The translations under genes were made by a program, and so were the position numbers. From Anopheles merus (Eukaryota > Arthropoda > Insecta > Diptera > Culicidae), in the NCBI RefSeq assembly GCF_017562075.2, contig NC_054082.1, positions 2,350,550 through 2,414,549 on the forward strand: DNA of 64,000 bases, read 5' to 3'. Positions 12,013 through 24,410 of the stretch are shown here, in pieces. Each line of letters starts with the position of its first letter. The first letter of the stretch is position 1. Below the pieces are notes generated by a model. That model was not told the DNA's origin. It was given only the letters and a program-made list of their open reading frames with translations, and did not search any database.

Positions 12013-15000
12013 GATAAACATCCCACGAAAAGGGCTCTCCCCCTCTGTCGATGGGACCGGGCGGCGGCGGCGGCTGCGGCCTGCAAAAGAGTAATGATTA
12101 TTTCATTATTTGAGATAAAAAGCGCTGTAAATTATGCTGCAAATTGGCAGTGTTGCGTTTTCAAGGCGACTGTGATTGGATGTGAAAAGGCTGAGGCAGA
12201 GAGCGCGGCTTACGTGCTAAGGTGCTTAACGTTTTGACGCTGGTTTAGGTGGGCCCCGCTGGGCTCCCCACCACCACCACCACCGGTGACACCCCGAGGG
12301 CGGGGCTGCACGGGCAGGAGTGAAGCAATCGCCAGATTAATTAGAATGAATTCAAAATATTCTTCGCCGGGCAGCACACTCGGGGCCGCGTAATAAATTG
12401 AACGTCACAATTATTGGCCACTTATCAGATTCCGCACGGCGGACCGGCTTGAGTTTCGTGAAATAATTAATTTCAATTAAACAGCAAAACCCAAATACGC
12501 CTTGTACGGTTGTGGTATCGATAAATTTTCAAGATAGCAGGCAAATGTAAATGTGTTTTGTGGAGTGAAATTTCGGGAGCTTGTCTTATCGGCCTCCGCC
12601 GATCGGGTTGCGCTGCTGATAAAGATCCCACACTGCCTTGTGCCTGCTTCATCACACACACACCTCAAGGCAGGTGCAAAAAAAAAAAAAGAAGCAGATA
12701 CCGCCAACTGGACACAGACAGCATTAAGTCCTTATTTTCGGAACACATTTTTCTGCCTCCATTTGTTGCGCGTTTCGCGAGCTGCTAACGAAAATATATT
12801 GCACTGATACTGGGTTGGACAACCGCAACCGCTCCAACAACGGATTCTTTGCGAGGAGAAATTTCAACATGCGGCTACCGTTGCATACATCAATCAACAG
12901 GCCAAGCTGGTGGTTTGGTCAGATTATCGGGAGCAACAGAATTCCCTTCAACCAAACAGCAGACAACAGTCCAGCCGAGTGTCCAACCCACTGCACGGAA
13001 AGGATAATAGCATTGGCAAACAGAGGCAAGCTGGCAGCCCTTGGAGCATGGAGTTGTCCGTGCGCCCTGGTCCAAGACATCGATAAAATATGAGTCGATT
13101 GTGTTGGGTTCTAGCAATGCAACGCGTCCGGAGTAATTTATCCCTACAAAAGTTCAACCGAATGATCGATGGGAATTGCGCCCGAACAGAACGCACGAAA
13201 GCGAATAGAGAAATTGTGCATTCATTGTTTTATTGGTCAATTGTGAAACCTGTTGTGGCTGTGTGTGAGGCTTTTTCTTCTGCTTCTAAACCGTTTAGAT
13301 CAAACAACTATGATGAGCGAACAAAGGTGAATGTCGCTCGATGGCTTTGTTCCGCTCTTAAATTATTAACACACCAAATGCGCAATATTCCCACGTGCCT
13401 GCGGGTGGAAACGATTGGAACGTTCAGCTTTTTACATAAACAAATCCTCCTCCCTTCTTCGGGCCGCGCACAGCCATCCGCACACTAATGGGCCGAATGG
13501 TGCAACAACACCACACAAATAATGATTAAAGATCGCACAGATCGCGAAGGAAGAAGCATTCCATCCGTACGGTTGCCCAAGCCGGCCGAGAAGGAGGAAA
13601 TTTCTAATCAAACGCCAATCCGCCAAACACGACCCCGCGCGATGGTTTGTAAAATGCATTTCCTCTATTAAAATACCGACTGCATACATCGATCGTCCAT
13701 ATCGCGGTGACCTCATTACCAGGTAGCGCATGCTGTGGGCGCTTGTGGGAAACTGCTGAAATGTTGAATAACCGGTAGAAAGCCATTAGCGGTTTATGGG
13801 TCCCTGCCCGGTTCGATACGTTGTCGCTTGCCGGTTTCTGGGGTGGATTGCCAAGGGATAGGGGGTGACTCGAAAATCCCAGCAACCTGACACAAGCAAA
13901 CTGCGTGCGCCTGTGTGTGTGCGTGTGCGGTTTTTTCCTTTGCGGTGAATTATTTTAACATTTCTTGCGTCTTTTATTTGAATGCAATGCAATGAAATTA
14001 TGCTACATTAAAATAGTTGTAAAAATGCAAATGCCCCTGCTGGCTGTCCGCCTGTCTTTTGAAGATCGCCCCCAACCGTGTTGTTAATTGTTCGGCACAG
14101 AAACTGTGGAATTTCGCAGCCCACAAGTGATTAATGAGACAGCTTTAACTCACAGCCCGTCCCCGTTCGCTGGTGGAAAAGTTTAATTTTCTAATCAAAT
14201 TAAACGACCAAAAATACAATGCGTGTGCTTTGGAGTTTAGATAAAGCTTGGCTGAACTAAATAAAATAAAAAGCTAATCATTAAGACGTGCCACGCTGGA
14301 GACTGGCTGGCAAAGTGCACAGTTGCCCGCTGTGAATGAGAATTCGAGGAATCAAGTTACGGCCATAATTTGGGGTCATTTTTTACATCACGCGGCCGCT
14401 TAGAAATGGACCGTGCTAAGTGCTGGCTCACTTGTTCACATGAATAAACATCGCATTCAACAACAACAACGACGCCCAGTTGGTTGGTTTGAGGCAAACA
14501 CACACAAAAAAAATGGAGGTAGAATATGTTCCTGGAACAAACAAAATTCCTCCCCGAAACTAGTTCGAAGGCAATCGCTCAACCACCAGCCAACCCATCA
14601 AACCAAACAAGCATGATAATAACCCTGGCTTCTACGGTGTGTCTTACATGTGTGTGTGTGTGTGTTGCGTTGCAAAAAAATCGAAAAACTGATTTGTTTT
14701 AAATCCACCTGATCACCGGATGATCGTACCATAGTCGGTCGGGCTAGTAGCCTACTGATCGCAGCCACACAAAAAACGCTAATCCACGAGGAATGAAACG
14801 AGTTTTTACCGGTTCGAGCGGCGAATCGCTTCCGCTTGGCGAAATATTTGGACTCCTCTAGCGGCGAAACCGCCCGCAAAACCATTAGGCTGGACCGATA
14901 CTGCCTGACATCCTAGCCGGCACGGCCTTGACTCTCTCACTCGCCCCGCTTCAAGGCGCTTCTGGTGGTTTGACGGATTCGACTTGTTAGCGTTACGCGC

Positions 15001-16317
15001 CACGCTTGTTAGCTCTTGATTGATTTGGTTTTTATAGGGGCTGCGTGGCTCATTCAACCGATGCAGACTTGTGGCGGTGAGGCAGGGTATGCACATGTGT
15101 GTGCATACAGTTTTTTTTGTGTGCCGGACCCAGTCGCGTTTTTGACGTTTGAGCCTTTATTTGCTCAGCGGCTGCGGTCGGTAGCGTGATACGTGAAATC
15201 GAGGCACTCTTTCCGGCAATCGGGAACCTCGACCGAGCCCCGAGGTGTGGACGGCAGGAACCCGCCTAAACCAGTTTTAAGACACCACCATATTATTATA
15301 CACTATTTAAAGGAAATATTATAAAACACGACATAAAAACTGATGGATGCTGCCTCTCGCAGCTACCGCCCCAATCGCCGTCCAATCGCCCGCAGACAAT
15401 TGTTCTTTGTGTTGTCACAAGCGCTATTTAGATTCGTTTATCAGTCCCGGGCAGGGCTGGCCAACAGGTGAAGCGAGCGGCCGATCAACATTGGCGAGGA
15501 ATGAGGCAAAACCTTACGACAGCTACTCCCCCCTGTGAGGACAACATTCTTGGCGGAAGCGAAGCAGAAAACAAACTACCACAGACGACAGCGCAGTTGT
15601 CAGGATCCTTGAGCAAGGAAATGAGTGTCTGGCCCATATCCCGCAGGCTATAGTGGTCCCGTCCGCCCCAACTGGAATGAAGTTATCGATGATACATCAA
15701 AGACGATACGGCACCGATCGTCCTGTGTGGAGTTGCGCCGCCGTTTCTGGCCGATTTAATGACCCAATTAGGAGGGACCCATGTTTAACAACCGGAATGC
15801 AAACGGGGCGATCGAACCGAATTGAAATTCGTCGCACATCGCCCGCAAGCCTATATTGCAACAATTTAAAAGCTCCTTAGCTCCGCCAACAAGACACTGA
15901 TGCGAGACATTAATTATCGTTCCTGGCGGACCAAAGAGATCAAGGATGTTTTCGCTGCTGTTATCATAATTTCGCTGACCGAGCATGAAGTCTTGCGACT
16001 CGGCTGGACAAAAGTGCAGGACATGTCTTCAGTGTCTCAGGGGCTCACACACACGCCCGTGAGATGCTTATCTATGGAGTTCGATCTTTGCTGGCGCGTT
16101 GTTTGCAATTAACGTGTGTACTCATGGCACATCGTAAATTACACTTCGATTGAATATCGCGACCAAAGCCGACATTACCGGCCGAATCTCCGGCCGTCCG
16201 GGTCGAAGCACAGCAAGACCTTGGCATTGATAACGCGTACGCGTCGGATACGGTGTGCGTGTGTGTGTCTGCCCCGAAGGAGCCCCCTGACCTTATCCGA
16301 AACCCCGGCGAAAAGTC

Positions 16318-16334
16318 GATCGATTGAATCGATC
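16318..16334. other. 17-bp palindrome (GATCGATT arms)
   Basis: Arms GATCGATT and AATCGATC around a single central G. It may be a dimeric binding site or chance. It lies about 130 bp from another palindrome of similar size. Confidence 0.6.
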
Positions 16335-16465
16335 AAATTTAATGAAATAATCACAAGTTTCGTTTTCGGTCCGTCTGCAAACCAGTTAAACTGCTCGCGT
16401 TGCTGAGCGGGTTCATTTCGCAAAGCCATTATCGAGTCACCAGACCTGGCGAGCGAATTGACCCT

Positions 16466-16482
16466 CTGATCAAATTGATCAG
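16466..16482. other. 17-bp palindrome (CTGATCAA arms)
   Basis: Arms CTGATCAA and TTGATCAG around a single central A. No annotated feature nearby. Confidence 0.6.
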
Positions 16483-18194
16483 GTCGATCGACAATCAAAG
16501 TTACAATTCATCCTTGATCCTTGACTTCTTCGGTACGTTTCCGATGCTCGTTACAGCCTGCGACGGCTCGCGAAATGGGCTTTGAACATGCAGCAATGCG
16601 TGTGGTCCCCGTGGTTCGCACGTTTGCTCGCCGTACGTTGCAATGAATTTGTTTTCACCTGCACCCAGTGAACATTTCTTCGGGAGTTTCGGAGATGGCA
16701 AGGGTGGCGCAGGAGAGCGTCGAAAAAAAAGCAGAACACGAGCAGCGAGGAAAAAATTAACGCAAATTGCCATAATTATGACAATTCAGTCTGTCATACA
16801 AGATGATTACGATGAGGTAAGGGATTTTCGGTTACGCTACCTCAACGCCATGCGTTCCGGCACTCGAATTATTATTTGTAGATGCTTTCAAGCCGGCCGG
16901 ATAACTGAACCGGGCCCCAGCAGCAGCAACAGCAACAAAAAACTGGGAGAAAAGCCAAGCAGATGATCTAAAATGGGTTCGCACGATCGGGGGAAGCGAG
17001 CGATGCAGCGCCCCCGAAAATCAATGGTACAATGAAGCGACCACACGAACCCACGTTGAACGACCCCCGGGGAAAGGGGTGTTTATATGATCGTTCCGAC
17101 CGCGCTGAACAACTACAACAACAACAAAAAACGGACGCCTTAATGCGGCCCGAAGTGAACTTTTGGTGTGAAAAAGTGGTCTAAACTCTTTAACATTAAA
17201 ACGCCGACTACCAATCAAGCTGTGACCCACCGCTCGGGTTTGGGTTCTTGGGAGGCTTAAGAGGCCCTTAGCAGCAGCGGCAGCCCGCAAAGCCGCCGTG
17301 ATCCCGATACGCACGGACGGCGTTTAATTCGGGTAAAAAGAAACATGCACACCTCGTGTCAAGCGTGTACAACGCACGCAGGGCTTGGCCGATTGTTTTT
17401 TGAAAAGGGATTTTCGAGGGGTGCCGAGATTGACAGAGCCCTCGCCCCGACACCCGTTGCGTGTGTCCGGTGGTGCAGAAGTATGCAAAACAGCATTCCG
17501 AGCCAGAGGGACAGAGGGCGTTTCGGCTACTAGCGCGGTGCAAAATAATTGCCAACGATTATCACAAAAGGCGAGTGCGGGCTAAATTGCACTACGCGTC
17601 CCGAGCGCTCGAACAAAATCACAACTTTGGAAACGAAGGATGGAATGGTTGTTTTTTCGTTGTTGCATGCGGATCCTACTCGTCGAAGACAGGACTCCTC
17701 CGTAGGAGCAAACAAGAAGCAGCCAAACACAACACGGATCGCTTACCTCAGGTCCAAAGACCTCAAATTTGAGGGTTTCTCTAGATGCGGTTTTGGTGCT
17801 TTGGTGAAATTGTTCCTGACAAGCGCCCGAAGCCTTCGGAGGAGAAAACACGGATCCAGCACGGTCTCAGGGCAAAGGATGTGGTGTCTTTTTTTTTTGC
17901 ACCTCGGCCGAAGCATTCGTGCGGCTCTTGCCATTTTTAACAAGCGGAAAACAGAGTAAAGTAAGCTCCAAATAGCAGATGAGGCTTGTTGTATTTCATT
18001 TCGGCTCATTGGATGTGTAAATTTCACACTTCTACCTACCACGACGAAACGCAACCGAGCGGACCACACTTTCTGCCAAACGGGATGCCCGGAGAGCCCG
18101 GCAAGAAAAGCAGAAGTTGGCAAAATGGTAAAGCATTTAAACGTCCATTTAAATATGATGGGTTTCGGGGCTTATGTTTGCTCACTGTTAATCT

Positions 18195-18221
18195 CCAGCG
18201 ATGTGCCACCCACATCGCTGG
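18195..18221. other. Perfect 11-bp stem-loop
   Basis: CCAGCGATGTG is followed by the 5-nt loop CCACC and then its exact complement CACATCGCTGG. The stem is GC-rich and would be stable as RNA or cruciform DNA. It is too short for a microRNA precursor and no T-run follows. Function unknown. Confidence 0.7.
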
Positions 18222-19488
18222 CCGGGATGAGAAAAACTGCTCCGGTTGAAGCGGGAAACAGACAAAAAGATTCACACACACGCACGGTTCACGCAATTGC
18301 AATCAACTCAAATAAATACTTCGTAATGCTGCTGATCACAATCGAATATGATTTGTGACTACGCTTTAACACAATAAGAAACTTTCGCCGACAAAAGCAA
18401 AAGCACTAAATCATCTTAAGGGCGTAGAGTTTCATACATGCCTCGTACCCGCAACCGACGCCGCCGACGTCGTGCAGCGCTCTTATTTGGAGCTAAATTA
18501 ATTTGTTCAATATTTTAAGCCCAAATCTCGGCACGGTGCCGTTGGTGGTCCCGCGTCGGTGCGGTTCGATTCTTGCGCCATATTTTTTTGTGGCACGATC
18601 CGCACCCAACCGAGCGCAATTTTTCCACCCCGAAATTGGGCGCCAGTTCTGGGCGGGACGGGTATAATAACATCAAGGATGTTTTAATTAACTTTATCGC
18701 CCTGAATAATCAATTGTTTACCTTTGGACGGCCTGCAGCGCTTTTGGCGCCGCAAGCGAGATGATAAGAGAACACGAGCAGACAAAATGGAAGAAATTGT
18801 GTTTTTGTGCTGAAGAAATGTAATTTACTAATACATTGCTGTCGAATATAACTTTGTTTCTTTACTATGGCCACCGCTGTGGCAAGGTTCTTAATTGGAA
18901 AGGACTTAACTTTAACCTCCTGCGCGCACAAACTTCGCTTCCCATTCCGGTCAGGTCGGGACATGGCCTCATTAAGCTATTCCAGCAACAAGGTTCGCGT
19001 TTTTACAACCCTATCCATCCTTCAGCAACATTTTAATGCTGAAACTTGTTTGCCTTATGATGCGTGTCTACAGCGTTTTGTCGCACGTGTGCGTGTATGT
19101 GTGAGTGTGTGTGTGGGTGCACCGAAAACGAAACAAAACAAAACAAGCGAGTGCAAGTGCAAAACGAAAACCAAGGAAACAAAAACACAAATAAAAAAGG
19201 AACAAACCAGCTACGGTGCAATAAAACTCCAAACTTGTCCCAAAACGCCCAGCGCAACCGCTCGAACAAACTGTGCGCCACCGAAAAGTCCGACCCAATC
19301 CAGCGCAAAAGCAATCAAACCTGCAGCAAACCCTCGTGGCCGATAGCGATAGCAACGAGAAAGTTTATAAAAAAAAACAGAAATTTATGCGAAGACATCA
19401 AAATGCTCGCAATAAAAAATAAATATGCAGTTTAAAAGACGCACACAACTCTGTGTGGTGCAGCCCGCATGAGCTTGTGAGTGAGTGA

Positions 19489-19514
19489 GTGCAGCAACAG
19501 CAGCAGCAGCAGCA
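19489..19514. repeat. CAG/CAA repeat tract
   Basis: A GCAGCAACAG stretch leads into CAG repeats immediately upstream of the ATG at 19515. Confidence 0.9.
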
Positions 19515-19859
19515 ATGACACACGAAGCAGCAGAAAATAAAGCAGCGGAAAAAATCTCTCTCTCCCGGAGTGCGCAGGGAGCTTTAAAAAAGGAAACCAA
19601 ACCAACGCGCAAACGAACGCCCGAACCGCACCGCAGGAGAAGATTCGTGGTCTCGTGTCAGCGGCATTGTGTGGCTGCTTCAGCAACTGCACCGGCAGCA
19701 GCAGCAGCAGCAGCAGCAGGAGCAGCAGCAACAACCCACGAATCTGACAACGCGCGACTCGAGAGGCATTTTTCCAAACTTCGTCACCTTTCGTCACCGG
19801 GCGGGGAAGCAAGGAAGCGAGAAGGATTGAGCGGCGTGTCGTTCGATTTCGGGCATTGA
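19515..19859 (+). CDS. Possible 114-residue Ala-rich open reading frame
   Basis: An ATG (context AGCAATGA, purine at -3) lies directly downstream of an A-rich, leader-like stretch and opens 114 codons ending in TGA. The peptide starts MTHEAAENKAAEKIS, has a basic segment around residues 30-50, an Ala run of eight encoded by GCA repeats near residue 61, and a charged C-terminal part (about residues 80-114). No domain is recognised, and the Ala run is a microsatellite product. No strong splice sites define it. A second long frame runs antisense through the same DNA, which argues against coding. It could be a real N-terminal exon, an open frame in a leader, or chance. Confidence 0.2.
   Translation: MTHEAAENKAAEKISLSRSAQGALKKETKPTRKRTPEPHRRRRFVVSCQRHCVAASATAPAAAAAAAAGAAATTHESDNARLERHFSKLRHLSSPGGEARKREGLSGVSFDFGH
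19695..19718. repeat. (GCA)8 trinucleotide repeat
   Basis: Eight GCA units, continuing as an imperfect GGA/GCA tract to about 19734. Poly-Ala on the plus strand and poly-Leu antisense. Confidence 0.95.
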
Positions 19860-22144
19860 AGATTCCGTTTTGCGCTGGTGGCCGTCGTGCCCCCGCGCTA
19901 TAGATCCTGCTCGAGTGACAAACGTGAGAGCGAGATGGTTACATAAAGAGCAGCCACCAGCATAAAATGACTCAAATGTCCGTCCCTTTTGTTCCTCGCG
20001 GGATCCTTCTGCCCCATTGTCCACCCATCAGCAACCCGGGAAGGACCATTTTTGCTTCGACAACCACTTTTTTGTGGTGGTGGTGGTGACCATGTTGCTT
20101 CTTGCTGGTGTCTTGGTACTTCCCTCCGTGATTCGTCTTTCGCCCCGACGACGTACCGTTTTCGGCAAGGGCGTTCGATGGTGCCGGAGTGGGGCAAATG
20201 CATTCTGCAGTTGATCGATATAAAATGGCGATTACAGGACAGAACGATGGTGAGGTAGAAGCGCGGGGCAGGGGGGATGATGTGGAGGAGCAAGAATTGG
20301 CACCGAAATAAAGCAAATGTTGCATTCGACGAAGCTGCAGCGAACGAGAAAAGTAAAAACGGGAAAATAACATATAAAACAAAATCCCGTTTTGCCTCTT
20401 TAGCGAGGTTCGCGACTTTTTTGGGGAAACCGGTTGGTTTGGTGGATTTTTTTTCGTTCAACCCTATGTGTGTGTGTGTGTGTCCCGACAGGCCCACATG
20501 ATCGTATCATTTGGGAGGAAGTCTGTGTGTATTTATTTGGTACTTGTGGTTTTGGAGCGGTTTTTTTTTCCTGATCAACCTCAGAGCTACCGGATTTTTG
20601 GTTCGATCGAACGTGATCTCGAGAGCGATCGAAGCGTTGATCGAGCTGGCCAAACTGACCGAATGTGCCGGTCGCCTTCCCCCTCGGGAAGGATCATTAC
20701 TGCTCGTAAGGATAACAAGCAGCGAATGCTTTACGATCATTGCACCAATTTCGTACGCGAACAATCAAAACCCGCAACCAGCTGACGGGGATGGGGGAGG
20801 GGTTAATGCTGCAAGCGAGGGAAAAGCCGAACCATTTAGCGGCGGGAAAATTACGACGCCAAGGATGCGGCGCAAGACATTTGATCCTTTTTGGCGGTCC
20901 GGCCCCAACAGTTAGTGGGTGATCTGTTCTCTAATTAAGCCCGCAAGTGCAACAAGTAAATAACATGTGTGCAACGAACACAAAACGAAAAACACCCGGA
21001 GCGATGAAAAAGCGAACATAAATTTCGTAGCTTATCACTCGGCAGTTGACAGCCGAGCCCATTTGGCGTGAGGAATCGTAAAGGGGGTTTCGAAGCGACG
21101 AACAGTACAGCGGGGGCAGCATAAATGAGGCTCAGATTCGGAGGTTTTCCCCCTCGCACAAAAAAAGCGCTTACATAAAACCGAGGGCAATCAACATTGT
21201 TCGAATTATGCTGGAAATAAAGAAGCCCTTCGCTCCCTTCGTTCGCACTGTTAACGCACTCTAATGTAAAGAATGCACTTTTGAAATGACACCGGCTGTT
21301 TCGAGCGCTTTCTGTTGCGCTGGTAGGTTCAAAATGTTACACGAAGCTTGACATATTTCTGATCTGCCATTGGGAACTGGAACTGGGGCAGGGTGGAGGG
21401 GCGTAACATTCGTCCGGCATCCGATGAATGTTTATTTGCCTGGTTTTGTTTTGACTATTTGATGACTGAATTCTCGGGCCCTTCCTCTCCCGCCCTCCAT
21501 TGCTCCATCGCTGTGGTCGAAAGGTCAAAAAGCGACCAAAAGGTGACGAGAAAAGGCCGAACATCGGAGGAGAGAAATTTCATTCTTCCCGGTCGTCTGG
21601 CCGTCTGAGGGGTTTGGGTTGGGGGAGGAGACATTGTTTTGGCGACACAACTCCGTCGACCACACGACGGGGGGAAAGGAGTGCCCCCTTCCCCTCGAAG
21701 GCTTGTCTCGTGGATAGATTTATACAAAGTTTCATGAAATATTATTCCGATTACATTCACGTTGGGCGAAAAGTCGAAAAAAATCACTCCCGAAAAAAAG
21801 TCAGCCAAAACAAGCGATGGCCAGGAAACAAAGCCAGAACAAAGGTTAGGCCTATGGCCAGCAAAAGACAAACAGTGACCAAAGCAAAAAAAAAAAACGA
21901 AAACCAAAACACCAAAAACACTAAGACTCAGTGCGCGCGCTACCGTAGTAGAGTGCCGACTGTCCAACTGCTACCCCGTTGCTGGTGCTTATAAAATATG
22001 TGAAAACAAAAGAATGCAAGTTGGAAACCTTAATTGCATTATTTTAGTTTTAATTGACTGCGTTTATCTTTTCGCTTTTCCTTCGACGGTACGCGGTGGC
22101 CGCGACGCCTGCTCGTCCGTGGCAGTAGTAGCGCTCAGACCGCG

Positions 22145-22162
22145 GGAGAGAGAGAGAGAGAG
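22145..22162. repeat. (GA)n microsatellite
   Basis: A short GA run. Such tracts are also potential GAGA-factor sites in insects. Confidence 0.9.
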
Positions 22163-22598
22163 GTATAGAAGTGTGCGACTATGTGTGCGAGTGTGTGTGT
22201 GTGTTGGTTTTCTGGTGCACACTATATCTGGTGCTGAATACAATGCGACAAGCAAATGAAAAACAACAACAAAATCTGCACCGAAAATCTTGTTTCTTCT
22301 TCATTGACCGCGCGACAGTTTGGGTTGAATTTCGAGGGTGGAAAACGGGAGTAACAGAGGGGGAGGCACGGATGCTGCGAGGGTGAAGGATGCATCCGTA
22401 TCCGCGGCCGTGCAGAAGAGCTCCAAAATTTGGCCGTTCAAGAGTGGGGCGGGAGTGAGTGTGGGAGGAAGCCAGATAAGGCGAGCACGGTCAAAGAAGG
22501 GCAGGCGCGGTCGATTCTGTTATCTGAAAGGTGAAAAACCCATCGAACATTTTAGTGTTCCACTTTTCAACCCACCAAGATATCGAACTCTTGTACGT

Positions 22599-22608
22599 GG
22601 GGGGGGGG
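22599..22608. repeat. Poly-G run (G10)
   Basis: Ten consecutive G residues. Confidence 0.9.
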
Positions 22609-24052
22609 AGGTTGGAAACAGCACTTCATGAATAAATCTTCGCGCACGGCGGTTGCGCAAAAACGTACGATCGAATGTGATCGTTACTTGGTCCCTTGAA
22701 TCCCTGCCCGCGTATCCTTTGTATGTGGTCGAACACTCCTGCCTTACAGCAGGTCACTGCTGCAAACAGCCCGTGCAAATTTCCTCGCTCGAAAGATATA
22801 AAATAAATGTAAAATACGTCGAGGCAGCTTCGGCATTGTAAGTGGTCGCTGCTGGAAAGAGGAACGCAAAAAAGGAGGGGGGTTGAATATTAAAAAGTGC
22901 AAAACACCCGCCCGAGCCTGCAATTGGAGGGCGAGCGGGCAATAAAAGCAAACCGAAAACCGAGACGTGCAGGAACCAATCAGGGTTGAAAGTCATCATT
23001 GTTCACGCAAAGGAGCACGCACGAGCACGCCTTCCCGACAAGACCGAAAACCAGTACCCGCGGGGTCATGCGCGGCAGCAAAAACAAAACAACCACAACC
23101 GGCAAGCGCGCAGTATAAATTCGAAACCGGCACCGTACGCAAACATTTCGTACCCTTTAAGCACGGCCTCCATACGGCGCACGGAGGATCCCTTTTTTGG
23201 ACGGCAGGCGATGGCGAAGAAATATGATTATTACAGCACGCAACCATTTACAGCCGGGACAAACATCACACTTACAAGCACACCGAAGCTCGTTGTCCCC
23301 GATAATGGCGTTCGCAGCCATTCCCGATGGCAAACCCGAGGCCCCAAAATAGGGCTTTTTCTAAATGATTTGCCGAAATCATCGGGGGGGGGGACGCCCG
23401 CAAGGCGACAACCGCCCTTAAACTGTCGGCATTCCAGCCGGGACGTACCGGGCCCTCCCAAAACAGGATCAACTTTAACCGCAGGTTCGATATCGCATCC
23501 TTGCACGGGGCACGCAATTACCCCGCCCGACAACACCCGTCGACCTCGGTCCTAAGGCTCACTGCGAGCGCGACAACGAACCTATTTGCGCAAGCGGCCA
23601 ACGGGCGCAGCGCTACTCTTTGCGCAGCCTAAGTAGTCCAATTAGCGCAGGAGCGACTTGCGCGCCCGCAACAGCAAGGAACACCGATCGGGTCGAATTT
23701 TAACGATTCGACTCGTTTTCGTTCCCAGCTCTTAGTACGCTCGGCCGTTTGCAGAACTGCTGGCAAGTGATTTTTGCTTCTTTCGATTTCCTGCAATGCC
23801 CGTGACGCGCCACTGCCTGCGCTGCACCGCAACACATCCTTCCCACACCGGCAATGGCAACGGCAGCAGCACCGCGACTCGCACTCAACAATGGCCAAAC
23901 AAGGAAAGTTTCCTTAATGAAGCGTCAAAAATCAATAAAACGGAGTAATGAATCATATTTTATGACAGCTAAAAATGCGATCAGGCGATGAAAATAAATT
24001 GCACCCCTGCCCCGTGCCCAGGGCTCCCGCTCCCCTGCGCGCTGCACGAGCA

Positions 24053-24410
24053 ATGACGGTGCAGGATAGGGCCTTCCGACTCAAGGGCCGATGTTTATCA
24101 TGGGTAAACTATGTCTTACTTATGAGCTCGGTAAGCACTGTACCCGGTCCATCCCTCCCTACCCTCCCTCTGCTGCCTAGCGAGCCGTTGTTTGGAGTCA
24201 TTTTCGCGTTCGATTCTTGTTTGCGAAATGAAGACAAATGATCAGCTGCCGATGCCGATTGTGCATGATTCCGGGGAAACAATAAAATTTTATTGTTTTT
24301 CCATTATTTCGCAGACGCTGCAGCGATGCAGTGTTGCGTTGCGTTACGATGCTCTTTCGTTTGGAGGACGCCGGAGTTTTGGAGCTGCTCGAGGGAACGG
24401 TGTGCGTTAA
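24053..24410 (+). CDS. Possible small two-exon gene, 57-residue product (candidate)
   Basis: Exon 1 (24053-24130) starts with ATG and has 26 open codons to a GTAAGC donor. The intron is 184 bp (24131-24314), a typical small-intron size, and ends in a T-rich tract with TTCGCAG. Exon 2 continues in phase for 31 codons to a TAA at 24408-24410. A second frame through exon 2, one base later, is open longer (to TGA at 24538-24540) and has a charged C-terminus rich in Arg and Glu, so the true frame is uncertain. The T-rich tract overlaps the palindrome at 24277-24298, so the acceptor may simply be AT-rich sequence. No domain recognised and no AATAAA close downstream. Confidence 0.2.
24277..24298. 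other. Perfect 22-bp palindrome with AATAAA on both strands
   Basis: The two halves, AAACAATAAAA and TTTTATTGTTT, are exact reverse complements with no spacer. AATAAA lies at 24281-24286 on the plus strand and its complement at 24290-24295. It could act as a bidirectional poly(A) signal between convergent transcripts, or be an AT-rich chance palindrome. Confidence 0.75.

Larger units (their letters stand above)
10475..18194. other. Non-coding DNA, no gene recognised
   Basis: Mixed sequence with a C16 run, short CA/GT and CAC runs, and two near-perfect palindromes (16318 and 16466). GTAAGG after GATGAG at 16816 looks like a donor, but no convincing acceptor precedes it. One minus-strand exon-like interval at 11056-11160 is listed separately. 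I see nothing else that can be supported. Confidence 0.7.
18222..24052. other. Mostly non-coding, with A-rich leader-like sequence
   Basis: From about 19110 to 19560 the plus strand is strikingly A-rich (repeated AAACAAAAC and CAAAACG words, AATAAA words, CAG runs), the texture of insect untranslated leaders. An Ala-rich open frame follows and is listed separately. The remainder to 24052 has GA, GT and poly-G runs and heavily overlapping open frames on both strands, none recognisable. Confidence 0.6.

Noticed and set aside
12885..12900. Sequence resembling the 13-nt doublesex splicing repeat (ATCAATCAACA)
   Set aside because: Only a single imperfect match. Functional elements come in clusters of several copies.
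18555..18585. GGTTCGATTCT resembling a tRNA B box
   Set aside because: No A box at the right distance and no cloverleaf folding around it.
19898..20497. 199-codon and 136-codon overlapping minus frames after a strong acceptor-like tract
   Set aside because: Two different frames are open through the same DNA, including a CAC-type repeat giving poly-His, so openness is compositional and no product can be chosen.
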